A stretch of 47,567 bases of DNA, taken from positions 1 to 47,567 of the IMG/VR virus record IMGVR_UViG_3300020156_000451; one strand, written 5' to 3'. The stretch's first letter is position 1. The number at the start of each line of letters is the position of its first letter. The notes beneath the pieces are model-generated. The model ran no database searches. It was not told the origin of the DNA and worked only from the letters and a program-made list of their open reading frames with translations. Both the position numbers and the translations under genes were made by a program. Below, in pieces: positions 14,417-22,508 of the stretch. Source of the stretch: a virus.

Positions 14417-15054
14417 CAGCCGTCATCCTGGAACTGGACGAAGAGCAGATCAGGACCGGCTACGCCACGGTTACGAAGGTGGACGACAAGGGGCGCCGCA
14501 AGGGAAAGGTGTCGCTCTCAGACGTCGCTGATGTGCTCCGGGAGGTGTTCCGGCTTGATGCCGAGGGCCGGCAGGTCCGCATGGTCAGCCGGTTCGCGAA
14601 AAACGGCTACCTCGCTTATGGACAGAACGGCCCGAAGTGGGCGGCTGTGAAGGAACTCCCACCCGACGACTATGTGCTCGTCGCTGGCCAGGCATACAAA
14701 GTCACTTTGCCCCGGCTGGTCGCCGTGGTGAGCAACTACAGCTACAACGGCCCGCGTATCTTCTGGACGCCCGATGACGAGCTGACGCCGGGCAGCAAGA
14801 TCTACCCGTTGATGATCGGCAACATCGACTCCCATGGCAGCGTGTGCCTGGGCAACACCGGGCTGCACTGCAAAACGCCGGAGGACATGGAGAAGTATGT
14901 GCGCCAGGTGGTCGAGGCACCGGCCAACGGCCACTATCTCTCCGCCAAGACGAACGTGGACAAGCTCTATCGGGCCCTGACCAAACAGTGGGCGCCCGGG
15001 ATCGGCCGGAAGCACGGCACCACTCTCGGGAAGTTGCTGGCAGAAACGGTGTAG
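14413..15054 (+). CDS. PRTRC-B/E2-like protein
   Basis: 213 residues from TTG 14413 (GAGGGGG upstream). The C-terminal half matches the pattern I know for PRTRC system protein B: LPRLVAVVSNYSYNGPRIFW, then PLMIGNID and a Cys in GSVCLGN (C145), the position of the E2-like conjugating cysteine; a second Cys follows at 153. E2 proteins accept a ubiquitin-like protein from E1 and transfer it to targets. With Gly-ended modifier, JAMM and ThiF in the same operon this completes a conjugation set. E2 activity is inferred. Confidence 0.65.
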   Translation: MTAVILELDEEQIRTGYATVTKVDDKGRRKGKVSLSDVADVLREVFRLDAEGRQVRMVSRFAKNGYLAYGQNGPKWAAVKELPPDDYVLVAGQAYKVTLPRLVAVVSNYSYNGPRIFWTPDDELTPGSKIYPLMIGNIDSHGSVCLGNTGLHCKTPEDMEKYVRQVVEAPANGHYLSAKTNVDKLYRALTKQWAPGIGRKHGTTLGKLLAETV

Positions 15055-15073
15055 AGGGGAGGCGTGGCGCCAG

Positions 15074-15490
15074 ATGGCAAGACCGAAGGGCAGAGCGGGC
15101 GTGCAGTGGCGCCACCAGTCGGTACCTGAGGAATGGGCCCTACAGCATGAGCTGAGAACGCTGGCCATCAAGGTCAAGGTGGCGGCGGCCGTCTCGGCCC
15201 GGCAAGGACACCGGTGCTGTTTCCCGGACTGCGAGCATCCGATCATCAGCTATCCTCACGGGATCCGGTGGGATCAGGGTGGAGTGGACGACGAGATCAA
15301 CCGGGCCGGGGTGTGTGCGAGCCACCAGCTGCTGATGAGAGGCAGCCGGGAGTCTGACGACGAGGCCCGGGCCTACCTGCAGGGATGGCTGCAGAGGTAC
15401 TACCAGGAAACGGCCGGCCTGGCCCCGGAGGTCTGGGAACTGATCGCCCGGGGCCGGCCGCCGGCGGATCTGGAGGTAACGGGGACATGA
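15074..15490 (+). CDS. HNH-like zinc protein
   Basis: 138 residues, ATG 15074 after GGGGAGGCG. Motifs RCCFPDCEHP and, after a spacer, GVCASHQLLM resemble the Cys/His framework of HNH nucleases, although a complete catalytic His-Asn-His is not obvious. The last gene before the sigma-like factor. Confidence 0.5.
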   Translation: MARPKGRAGVQWRHQSVPEEWALQHELRTLAIKVKVAAAVSARQGHRCCFPDCEHPIISYPHGIRWDQGGVDDEINRAGVCASHQLLMRGSRESDDEARAYLQGWLQRYYQETAGLAPEVWELIARGRPPADLEVTGT

Positions 15491-16254
15491 GCACGGCCGA
15501 CTACGCACTGATGAACCGCCTGGCCCCGCTGGCCCAGGACGGGGACAAGCTCGCCGAGGAGCGCCTGCTGAAGGTGGCCCGTGAGTGGGCAGCCATGGTG
15601 GTCTACGGCCAGGGCTGGCACCTTCCGAGCGGTGGAGACCAGCAGGATCTGATACAGGTGGCCGTGATCGGAGTGGCGGAGGCATTGCGCACGTGGGATC
15701 CCGGCAAGCACGCCGTGTTCACGAAGTGGGCGGAGCGGGTGATGCTCTGCGACATCATCCAGGAAGTCAAGAACGCCAACAGGCAGATGCGGCAGGGCCA
15801 GAACAACGCCACGTCGCTGGACGAGCCGGTCTACGCAAATGAACGTCGCAAGCCGGATGACACGTACCTGGCGCGAATGGACTTTCCTGACGGCAGCGGG
15901 CTCGGTAGGGACCCGGCCGACGCGGTGAGCGGCGAGGCGGATGATCTCCTGGCGGCGATGATCGCTCCCCTCAGCGACCTGGAGCGGCTGATTTTCACCC
16001 GGGTGATCCTGGGTGAGGAGCCATACCGGAACGTCAGTGATGACTACGGGTACCGTTGGAAGACCATCGACAACGCCTGCCAGCGGGCCCGGCGGAAGTG
16101 CACGAAGGTAGCGCAGCAGTTGGCCGTGGACGGGCCGGTGTCTGACGACCTGAGGGCGGCGGTGCGCCGGGCCGTGGAGAACTACCTGGCCGGCGTGAGG
16201 GCGCCCGGGGGTAAGTCCCGGTCCCGAAATCGGCGGGAGACGGCAACAGCATAG
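15487..16254 (+). CDS. SigH-like RNA polymerase sigma factor
   Basis: 255 residues. Region 2 is clear: DLIQVAVIGVAEALRTWDP, then KWAERVMLCDIIQEVKNANR and SLDEPV, as in sporulation SigH and other group-3/4 factors. Region 4 is at ~165-210 (LSDLERLIFTRVILGEEPYRN, then IDNACQRARRKC). It probably redirects RNA polymerase to phage middle or late promoters. ATG 15487 overlaps the preceding stop by 4 bases. Confidence 0.75.
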   Translation: MSTADYALMNRLAPLAQDGDKLAEERLLKVAREWAAMVVYGQGWHLPSGGDQQDLIQVAVIGVAEALRTWDPGKHAVFTKWAERVMLCDIIQEVKNANRQMRQGQNNATSLDEPVYANERRKPDDTYLARMDFPDGSGLGRDPADAVSGEADDLLAAMIAPLSDLERLIFTRVILGEEPYRNVSDDYGYRWKTIDNACQRARRKCTKVAQQLAVDGPVSDDLRAAVRRAVENYLAGVRAPGGKSRSRNRRETATA

Positions 16255-16288
16255 CGGGCGCCGGTGCGCGCCCAGAAGGGAGACAAGC

Positions 16289-16630
16289 ATGGAACCTAAC
16301 GATGAGGCGCCCGAGGCTGAGGCCAAGGTCGATCAGGACCCGGCCGTCGATGCGGCCAGCATGTTCGAGAACGGCGTGGGCGCCTGGGACATGGACGATA
16401 TGTACGTGGTGGCCGCCCGCAGCGAGGAAGAGGCAATCGCCTTTTTCAAAGGTGAGACGGCCGGCGCCGAAATCCCGGAGGGCTATCCGATTCAGATCGC
16501 CGACCTGGACGTTCACAACGTCGCCCTGATGGACGAAAACGAGAAGCCGACCGGAGAGGTCATCACCTTCCGGGAGGCGATCCGGGCCCAGCACAAGGTC
16601 CCCGATTTCCTTTGCCAGTCGGACTGCTAG
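16289..16630 (+). CDS. Hypothetical acidic protein
   Basis: 113 residues, ATG after AGAAGGGAG. Acidic N-terminus (to ~25), then a compact alpha/beta segment (MYVVAARSEEEAIAFFKGE). No family recognised. Followed by a strong GC hairpin. Confidence 0.6.
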   Translation: MEPNDEAPEAEAKVDQDPAVDAASMFENGVGAWDMDDMYVVAARSEEEAIAFFKGETAGAEIPEGYPIQIADLDVHNVALMDENEKPTGEVITFREAIRAQHKVPDFLCQSDC

Positions 16631-16643
16631 CAAGCAACGCGGA

Positions 16644-16676
16644 GGGGCGCCCTGGGTAGGTGGCCCAGGGCGCCCC
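16644..16676 (+). terminator. GC-rich hairpin after the early operon
   Basis: 13-bp perfect stem (GGGGCGCCCTGGG and its complement) with a 7-base loop, 14 bases after a stop codon and next to a convergent minus-strand gene. No T-run, so its efficiency as an intrinsic terminator is uncertain. Confidence 0.6.
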
Positions 16677-16689
16677 GCGAAGGCAACGG

Positions 16690-16857
16690 TCACATGTGTA
16701 TGTTCTTGTAAGTAGTCGGGGCGATTTGTTGGAGGATGGTGTTGTAGATCTCAGCAATCGCCTTTGCCGACTCGACACCAGTACCGGCCAGGGTTTTCTT
16801 CTCGGCCACTTTCAGCGCCAATTCAAGGGCGATCTCTGCCATGCTCTTGGCTTCCAC
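16690..16857 (-). CDS. Small helical protein on the opposite strand
   Basis: 55 residues from GTG 16857, with a strong ribosome site (AAAGGAGG, spacing ~9). Composition is that of a real protein: an amphipathic helix (EIALELALKVAEKKTLAG) then a second (AKAIAEIYNTILQQI). Convergent with the early operon and divergent from the gene at 16946, so it has its own promoter. Function unknown; a small regulator is possible. Confidence 0.65.
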   Translation of the reverse strand: MEAKSMAEIALELALKVAEKKTLAGTGVESAKAIAEIYNTILQQIAPTTYKNIHM

Positions 16858-16945
16858 CAATATCAAACCTCCTTTCTGTAGTCGAACAGTTCAACGATTT
16901 CAGCGTGAATCCTCTGTGATCCGCGAGAAAGGAGACGGAGGACAG

Positions 16946-17170
16946 ATGTTCGGACCCAAGCCTCTCGGGTTGACGGTGAAGGTGGCCGCGGTGAACCGCC
17001 GGGCAGCGGCTGCCGTGCTCATGGACATCGCCCGGGAACTGTTATCTGGCGACTTGACGACCTACGGAGTCCGGACGGACCCGAGTGCGGACGCAACCCA
17101 CAAGGTAGAGCACGGCGGATCCCTGACCGCGATCGGGGTCGAAGCGGAGAGGGAGCTGAGGCGGGCATGA
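16946..17170 (+). CDS. Small hypothetical protein
   Basis: 74 residues from ATG 16946 (GGAGACGGAGG upstream). Basic N-terminal half with an Ala-rich helix. No family recognised. Starts a new run of plus-strand genes. Confidence 0.6.
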   Translation: MFGPKPLGLTVKVAAVNRRAAAAVLMDIARELLSGDLTTYGVRTDPSADATHKVEHGGSLTAIGVEAERELRRA

Positions 17171-17508
17171 TCACGAAGGTGACCGTCAAGGCCAAGAAAG
17201 ACTGTAAGTGCAAGCTGTGCGGGGAGCCGATCCCTGCCGGCACGGAGTACGTCAAGGTGACGGTGCCGCCCTGGCTGTGCTGGGATTGCGACGGCGCCGA
17301 GAAGCGGTTCTGGCACTTCCACCATCATCCAGAGTGCGACCGGGTATGGATGGCCGTCGGGTCTGAGTGCGAGTGGATCTACCCGGACGATCCGGCCGAC
17401 TGGGCGGAGATCGTCGAAGCGTTCCATGCCGATGAGGCGATGCGGGAGGCTGTCAACAGCCCGAACCAGATGCGTCTTGATCTGGCGGGCGCCAGCGAGA
17501 GGAGCTGA
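17167..17508 (+). CDS. Zinc-finger protein (treble-clef-like)
   Basis: 113 residues, 4-base overlap with the previous gene. CKCKLCGEPIPAGTEY followed by WLCWDCDG, WHFHHHPEC: a CxxC ... C/HxxC arrangement resembling a PARP/treble-clef zinc finger. Possibly binds nucleic acid; role unknown. Confidence 0.6.
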   Translation: MITKVTVKAKKDCKCKLCGEPIPAGTEYVKVTVPPWLCWDCDGAEKRFWHFHHHPECDRVWMAVGSECEWIYPDDPADWAEIVEAFHADEAMREAVNSPNQMRLDLAGASERS

Positions 17509-17513
17509 ACCAG

Positions 17514-17687
17514 GTGGAACAGGGACGCGACAAGGCGAAGCGGCGGGCCCGCCTCCGGCGGATCCAGAACCCGACGCCCGAGAAGGAGCACGCGACGGGC
17601 GTGCGGTGCATGGAGGTTGTCAACCTCGTGACCCCGGTCGACCGTGCCGGCCCGCCGTGGCGAACCCCGCGGGCCGGCTGCCGGTAG
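17514..17687 (+). CDS. Small basic protein
   Basis: 57 residues from GTG 17514 with GAGGAG upstream; N-terminus very rich in Lys/Arg (DKAKRRARLRR). Fits the coupled gene order. No family recognised. Confidence 0.5.
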   Translation: MEQGRDKAKRRARLRRIQNPTPEKEHATGVRCMEVVNLVTPVDRAGPPWRTPRAGCR

Positions 17688-17700
17688 GAGGGCCAACAAA

Positions 17701-18192
17701 GTGGACGTACAGATCTGGCAGGACGAGCAGGGCCGGTGGCACACCCGGCCGCTGGGTGAGGAAGGCGAAGGAACCACCTGGGGGCGGCGCCGGCCTGGGA
17801 TCCGCCGGCTGGCGAAGACGTACAGGTCCTTTGTCCATCTCGAGGAGATCCGCTGCCCGGTCACCCAGCCGAGCCAGGCTGAACACAGGGTGATTATCTG
17901 GAACGATTCGCAGACGGGCGACATGTCGGAGGCCACGGGGATGCGGAACTCCGTCAGCCGTGTGTGGACAGCCCAGGTCATGCAGAACGGGAAGGGCGGG
18001 TTTACCTGGGGCGTGCTGTTCATGAACAAGGCCTACCACTCGCTGAACGTGTCCAGCATGGCGGCGACGCTGGCCGACGGCAAGCAGGCGGTGCAACAGA
18101 TCATCGACAAGTTTGCGATCTTCAAGGAGTTCTGGTACTGTGCCGGCGCCGCCCGAGTGTGCGAACCGAGGCAAGGGAGGGTGTTGAGGTAA
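17701..18192 (+). CDS. Hypothetical protein
   Basis: 163 residues from GTG 17701 (AGGAGGG, spacing ~8). A beta-rich middle and a helical C-terminus; no recognised family. Its stop overlaps the next start (TAATG). Confidence 0.6.
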   Translation: MDVQIWQDEQGRWHTRPLGEEGEGTTWGRRRPGIRRLAKTYRSFVHLEEIRCPVTQPSQAEHRVIIWNDSQTGDMSEATGMRNSVSRVWTAQVMQNGKGGFTWGVLFMNKAYHSLNVSSMAATLADGKQAVQQIIDKFAIFKEFWYCAGAARVCEPRQGRVLR

Positions 18193-18632
18193 TGGCTGAG
18201 GTAGACAACCTGCGCCCGGCGATGCCGCCGGCGGATGGGGTCCCGAACCATGCGGCGTTTGTGATGCTTCCGGACAAGGAAGGCACCGAGCACAAGTTCA
18301 TCGTGTCGGTGGTGCTCAGCATCGGTGGTCAGGCCTATGCGGTCCTGCAGCCGGTGGACCCGGCGGCGGTGGGCTGGGAGCGCCACGAGATCGCCGTCCA
18401 GACGCTGACGGGCTACGACAAGGTCGAGGACATCGAAGATGACGAGCTGTGGGAGAGGGTGGCCGCGGCGGCCGATGCGGTAATGAACGGCGGGGACTAC
18501 TGCCGGATCTGCGGGTGCACGGACATGCGGGGGTGCACTGAGGGCTGCCACTGGCACCGGCCGGGGCTGTGTAGCTCCTGTGTAGGGAAGGAGGGGGCAC
18601 CCGAGAAAGCAGAAGGCCCGGCCAGCCCATAG
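18192..18632 (+). CDS. Hypothetical protein with C-terminal zinc ribbon
   Basis: 146 residues. The N-terminal ~95 residues are acidic alpha/beta; residues ~100-128 carry a Cys/His cluster (CRICGCTDMRGC, EGCHWHRPG, CSSC) of a type common in phage DNA-binding accessory proteins. Coupled to the gene before it. Confidence 0.6.
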   Translation: MAEVDNLRPAMPPADGVPNHAAFVMLPDKEGTEHKFIVSVVLSIGGQAYAVLQPVDPAAVGWERHEIAVQTLTGYDKVEDIEDDELWERVAAAADAVMNGGDYCRICGCTDMRGCTEGCHWHRPGLCSSCVGKEGAPEKAEGPASP

Positions 18633-18656
18633 CGGGCGGACCGGGCGGTTCAGAGC

Positions 18657-19016
18657 TTACTTGCTGGCGTCGAGGGGGTCCCATGTAGCGGCGTGCCGGA
18701 ACTCGTACGTGCCGTTCTCCTTCTCGAAGTAGTACAGGGCAATGACGGGGACGGCGTTGTTGCCGCTGGCACTCTTGACGATTCGGGTCTTGTCAGCATC
18801 GGCGACGGTCGGCGCCGTGGCGGCTCGGGCCGCCTTGACCTGCACGTACCATTTCTTCTGTCCCTTGACGGCGATGAGGTCGCTCGCCCCCTCGCTATTC
18901 GGCTTGTTGTAGTTAACGGTCCACCCAAACCCTTCGAGGATGGCCTTGATGCGGGCCTCGGCATACTCCCCGAACTTGTCGGCGGTAAGGTTCTTGACGT
19001 CATCCCAACGGCTCAT
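18657..19016 (-). CDS. PD-(D/E)XK-type nuclease, Holliday-junction-resolvase-like
   Basis: 119 residues on the minus strand, convergent with the preceding genes. The N-terminal GEYAEARIKAILEGFGW helix, ASDLIAVKG and WYVQVKAARA segments follow the PD-(D/E)XK core (E, D, then Q-x-K in place of E-x-K), as in Hjc-like resolvases. Probably trims or resolves phage DNA. The Q-for-E substitution occurs in some active members. Strand reversal in an otherwise plus-strand arm suggests separate acquisition. Confidence 0.65.
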   Translation of the reverse strand: MSRWDDVKNLTADKFGEYAEARIKAILEGFGWTVNYNKPNSEGASDLIAVKGQKKWYVQVKAARAATAPTVADADKTRIVKSASGNNAVPVIALYYFEKENGTYEFRHAATWDPLDASK

Positions 19017-19088
19017 ACTTGCAGCAGCCCCCTTCTATCTTGATGACTTTAGGACGAGCCGGAGGCGGCTGCAGGCCATGAGCAAGAC

Positions 19089-19108
19089 TTGTCATTATAG
19101 CCTGACAA
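19089..19108. promoter_or_regulatory. Inverted repeat in the divergent intergenic region
   Basis: TTGTCA-TTATAGCC-TGACAA, 6-bp perfect arms, between the divergent genes at 19016 and 19192. Candidate operator; no promoter hexamers are convincing. Confidence 0.4.
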
Positions 19109-19191
19109 CATTGATGTGCATCGGAAGTGCTACAACACAACCGATTGGTGCGGGACCGAGCAACCGGGCCCGGGGGAACGGAGGAACGGAC

Positions 19192-19956
19192 ATGAACCAG
19201 ATAGACCAACTGACGGCGAACATCGCACAGATTGGGGAACAGGCCCGAATCGCTGGCGAGCGTGTGAAGCGCATCGATGAGATGGATGCATGGCTGCGCA
19301 AGCGGGTCATGGAGCTGGACGGCGAACGCTGCCGAGTCACTGCCCAGCGCAACCAACTGGCCCGCCTGATGCAGGAAGCGGTCGACAACTGCGAGACCTG
19401 CCGTGACACAACGATGGGGCCGCACCGGTGCGCCAGGTGCCAGACCTTCGCCGAAGCCCTGGCGGCTCTCGAAGCGGAGAAGCCGGTACCCGCTCGGAAG
19501 TACCCGCCGATGGCCGGAGGTCAAGACAACCTGGAGGGCAAGTTCTGCCGGTTCTGTGGGTGCGCCGGCGGGGAGCTGCAGATGGTGCGGCGGACAGACG
19601 GGATGGCAGAGGAGTGGGAGCACCCGGGCTGCCGGCCCGGAGCCCGGAATTACCCGCCGATGGCGGGCGGCCAGGTAAGCGACTTCCCCCCGCAGTTCAC
19701 TACTGTGGTCCTGGAACCGGCCTATGTCTGCGTCAGTAATGGCTGCTACGCCGAGGCCTCCAGCACGCCCACCGGGGAGTGCCCCGAGTGCGGCGAGGAA
19801 CTGCGGCAGGTGAAGAGCCTGAACCGGTATCACTGCAACTGCGGCGGGTGGACCTGGGTGAACGCCGAGTGCGAGCACACGGAGCAGGAGGAAGGCACCT
19901 ACCCGGTGTGCTGCCCGGAATGCGGGGCCAAGACGGGCACTTATTCGCCGGCCTGA
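19192..19956 (+). CDS. Multi-zinc-ribbon protein
   Basis: 254 residues, ATG after GGAGG. N-terminal ~70 residues are a coiled-coil-like helix; then at least four Cys clusters (CETC/CARC; CRFCGC; CPECGEEL/CNCGGW; CCPECGAKTG) and a duplicated YPPMAGGQ motif. Probably a zinc-dependent nucleic-acid or protein-binding scaffold. No specific family recognised. Confidence 0.6.
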   Translation: MNQIDQLTANIAQIGEQARIAGERVKRIDEMDAWLRKRVMELDGERCRVTAQRNQLARLMQEAVDNCETCRDTTMGPHRCARCQTFAEALAALEAEKPVPARKYPPMAGGQDNLEGKFCRFCGCAGGELQMVRRTDGMAEEWEHPGCRPGARNYPPMAGGQVSDFPPQFTTVVLEPAYVCVSNGCYAEASSTPTGECPECGEELRQVKSLNRYHCNCGGWTWVNAECEHTEQEEGTYPVCCPECGAKTGTYSPA

Positions 19957-19980
19957 CCGGCGAGAAAGCGAGGGACAGGC

Positions 19981-20997
19981 ATGAAGGTCTACGTCGCAAG
20001 CAGCTGGCGGAACACGACTCAGCCTGAAGTGGTGGCGGCCCTGCGGGCGGCCGGCCATGAGGTCTACGACTTTCGGCACCCGGCGCCCGGCAACGAAGGC
20101 TTCCACTGGTCGGAGATCGATCCGGAGTGGAAGGGCTGGACGCCGGAGGATTTCATCGAACTGCTGGGCCATCCGGTGGCCGAACGGGGCTTCGGTTTCG
20201 ACATGGCAGCGCTGGACGGGGCGGATGCAACGGTGTGCGTCCTGCCGTGCGGGCGGAGCGTCCACCTGGAGGCCGGGTATACGGCCGGCCAGGGCAAGCC
20301 TGTGATCTTCCTCTTGCAGGGGCAGCTGGAGCCCGAGCTGATGTACAAGATGGGGCGGTGGTGTGTGACCACGATCGAGGGGGCCGTTGTGGCGCTGGCT
20401 GAGATTGAGGCTATGTGGGCCCCGGCATCACCGAGCTACGTTAGCGGCGTTGACATGGCGGCGCCCGAGCCCGCCGGGGGCGACAACGAGGTTTTGAAAG
20501 TCAGCCGGGCGTGCGCACTTACGCTGCTCGACAAGTGGAAGGCCAGCATGGACGACCCGGAGCATCAGCCGCCGATCGAGGTTCACCACATCGACCTGGC
20601 GGTACTGCGTTCGGCAATCGGCAACAAGGCCTGGCCGAAGCTCTTCACCGCGCAGGACCTGCAGGGCGCATTCTTCGCCTGGCTCGACCGGGGAGCACCG
20701 GGGACCACGAAGATCATCATCAACGACCGGAACGCGACGTGGGCGGCGCTGGCGGCCCAACTGGATGGGAAGGCGCCCGAGCCCGTGGCCACGATTAGGC
20801 CGCCGGCGAGTCTGGTGGCAGGTCTCCACGAGGTGCATGAGCAGATCGTGGCCGAGGTGGCGGCCGGGACAAGGCCGGCCTGCGATACCCGCCTGGAGAT
20901 CGGGCCCGAGGATTGCGAGCGCTGCCCGCATCGGCCGGAGGGCGAAGGCCTGTTTTGTGAGGGCCGCATCAACAAGACGGCGGCGCCCAGGTCATGA
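19981..20997 (+). CDS. Nucleoside 2-deoxyribosyltransferase-like protein with C-terminal extension
   Basis: 338 residues. Residues 1-145 match the NDT-like fold: MKVYVASSWRN start, a GHEVYDF strand, an ADATVCVLPCGRS segment and HLEAGYTAGQGKPVIFL. NDT-type enzymes exchange or cleave the base of deoxynucleosides and are used by phages in nucleotide metabolism; some relatives are defence NADases, so substrate cannot be stated. Residues 165-300 are unknown and the end has a Cys cluster (CERCPHRPEGEGLFC). Confidence 0.65.
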   Translation: MKVYVASSWRNTTQPEVVAALRAAGHEVYDFRHPAPGNEGFHWSEIDPEWKGWTPEDFIELLGHPVAERGFGFDMAALDGADATVCVLPCGRSVHLEAGYTAGQGKPVIFLLQGQLEPELMYKMGRWCVTTIEGAVVALAEIEAMWAPASPSYVSGVDMAAPEPAGGDNEVLKVSRACALTLLDKWKASMDDPEHQPPIEVHHIDLAVLRSAIGNKAWPKLFTAQDLQGAFFAWLDRGAPGTTKIIINDRNATWAALAAQLDGKAPEPVATIRPPASLVAGLHEVHEQIVAEVAAGTRPACDTRLEIGPEDCERCPHRPEGEGLFCEGRINKTAAPRS

Positions 20998-21347
20998 TCC
21001 CGGAGCAACTCCGGCTCTTCCCAGAGACGCCGGCAGAGAAGAAGCTCAAAGAGCACGCGAGCCCACACCAACCGCTAAGCGGCGGTCCGCCCGGGGCGAT
21101 CTGCGGCGGCTGCATGCATCTGCAGTGTCACAAGTGGTCAGGGACTCACTGGAAGTGCGAGATCCACACTGTAGGCTCTACGGTGAAGGACGGCTGGGGC
21201 GGCAAGCGGCGCAAGTCCGACCCGGCATGCACCAGGTACGACCCCAGCGAACCAGCCCCGGCCGGCACAGCCTCGAGGCGCCCGGAACCATGCGAGAGAA
21301 ACAACTGTGGTGCCGCACTTGCGACACCACAGGAGGATGCTACGTTC
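20994..21347 (+). CDS. Small Cys-rich phage protein, 3' end uncertain
   Basis: Begins at ATG 20994, overlapping the previous gene by 4 bases. ICGGCMHLQCHKW and later KCEIH and ACTRYDPSE form a zinc-binding pattern seen in small phage proteins. The frame stays open to 21749, but from ~21350 it lies antisense to a real minus-strand gene. I therefore give the end as the boundary of that gene; the true stop was probably lost when that gene inserted. Confidence 0.5.
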
Positions 21348-21352
21348 GAAAT

Positions 21353-22123
21353 TTATTCAATGCCAGTGACCCAGGACTGGAGCAGAGGCCACACGATGCG
21401 GAACGCAGGGCCGAGCACCTGGCGCCAGTTCTCCATCGCCTTGATTGTGTCGGCTGCCTTTTGCAGGTTACTGGGGCGGCGGTTTGCCTTAACGGCGTCG
21501 GCAATCGCCCTAAGCTCCTGGGTGAGGGCCGTGTCATGCTTTTGCAAACGAGTCGAGAGGAGCGAAATCAAGTCCTCGAGCACCTCCGGGTCGATGGCCA
21601 CTTGGTTGTTCGTCCCGATGACCAGGGTCCCGATGTTCATGCCTCTTGAGGTTTGGCCCTGCAGGAGACCAAGAGCAAACTCGTCCTCGATGATCTGGAT
21701 CTGGCGACCCAGCCAAACCTCAATCTCCGCCTGCTGCTCAAGAAGGTAAGGGGGGATCCGGTCAGTCAGCTTAATCAGATCAGCAATTTCATTCACCGAG
21801 GCTAGAGCCCACGCTGATTCTCTGGTGAGCAGCAGATGGAGGTCGTCTCGGAGTGATGGTGAGAGACCGCCCGGAATCTCCTTTTCGAGTTGCAGCCTAT
21901 GGCACAGCGTGCGCCTGACCGACGCCCAGAACTCCTCGCCCGTAACCTGCAACATCGGAGTTGATCTCAGTGTATTGCGACTGGCAAATTCCCGCTTCTT
22001 CTGTTGGATAACCTGCGAAACTCGCAGTCGTTCTTCAGCGAGCCAGTCCTCCACCCGGTTTCTGATGAGACTGCTCCTCGCGTCAGTCGTCCCGTTCCCG
22101 TTGGCCTCTGGAGCTTTCACCAT
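21353..22123 (-). CDS. Accessory helical protein of unknown function (moron)
   Basis: 256 residues from ATG 22123 (AAAGGGGG upstream). Mostly helical, no recognised domain; a hydrophobic stretch near the C-terminus (AFRIVWPLLQSWV). It has its own promoter and faces against the surrounding phage genes, base composition is lower in GC, and the gene before it appears cut. These are the marks of a moron expressed in the lysogen, possibly for immunity or fitness. Confidence 0.65.
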   Translation of the reverse strand: MVKAPEANGNGTTDARSSLIRNRVEDWLAEERLRVSQVIQQKKREFASRNTLRSTPMLQVTGEEFWASVRRTLCHRLQLEKEIPGGLSPSLRDDLHLLLTRESAWALASVNEIADLIKLTDRIPPYLLEQQAEIEVWLGRQIQIIEDEFALGLLQGQTSRGMNIGTLVIGTNNQVAIDPEVLEDLISLLSTRLQKHDTALTQELRAIADAVKANRRPSNLQKAADTIKAMENWRQVLGPAFRIVWPLLQSWVTGIE

Positions 22124-22150
22124 CTTCCAGACCCCCTTTCCACGGTATTG

Positions 22151-22179
22151 ATTCAACGTTCGGAATGTTTGACCTGCAA
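22151..22179 (-). promoter_or_regulatory. Promoter of the minus-strand accessory gene
   Basis: On the minus strand TTGCAG (22179-22174), 17-bp spacer, TTGAAT (22156-22151), 28 bases ahead of the ATG. A 16-bp dispersed element ends 4 bases upstream of the -35. Confidence 0.5.
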
Positions 22180-22182
22180 GAA

Positions 22183-22198
22183 GTCGCTCGCGCTACAT
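22183..22198 (+). repeat. 16-bp dispersed element, copy 3 (perfect)
   Basis: GTCGCTCGCGCTACAT, 16 bases ahead of the ATG of the next gene and between two divergent genes. Confidence 0.95.
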
Positions 22199-22214
22199 CT
22201 ACGGAGGTGGCCCC

Positions 22215-22454
22215 ATGCAGACGCTGGTCTACGCGAACGCAACAACGTCGTATGCAGGCTCCGCTTGGGATCTCGGCCCGTACGTTGCCCCTGACGTGCC
22301 GGTGACCGCCCTCGGGCCCGGGTGGCTGATGTGGCCGCCGGCCGCCGGGCGAATCGCCTCTCCAGTCACGTCGCTCTTCGCCGGACACAACGGTCACCGG
22401 CACCCGCCGAAGCAGGATCAGTATCACAGGCTGGCCAGAAGCCACCCGAAGTAG
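22215..22454 (+). CDS. Small hypothetical protein
   Basis: 79 residues from ATG 22215 (GGAGGTGG upstream, good spacing). No family or domain recognised. Flanked by two copies of the 16-bp element. Confidence 0.5.
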   Translation: MQTLVYANATTSYAGSAWDLGPYVAPDVPVTALGPGWLMWPPAAGRIASPVTSLFAGHNGHRHPPKQDQYHRLARSHPK

Positions 22455-22466
22455 CGTTGCTCGATT

Positions 22467-22482
22467 GTCGCTCGCGCTACAT
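22467..22482 (+). repeat. 16-bp dispersed element, copy 4 (perfect)
   Basis: GTCGCTCGCGCTACAT in the 54-base gap before the sigma-region-4 gene. Confidence 0.95.
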
Positions 22483-22508
22483 GACGCCGGACTGCCAGGG
22501 AGGAAGCC

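Noticed and set aside
21348-21749. Extension of the 20994 ORF to 251 codons
   Set aside because: The added part is antisense to a well-supported minus-strand gene and has lost the Cys-rich character.
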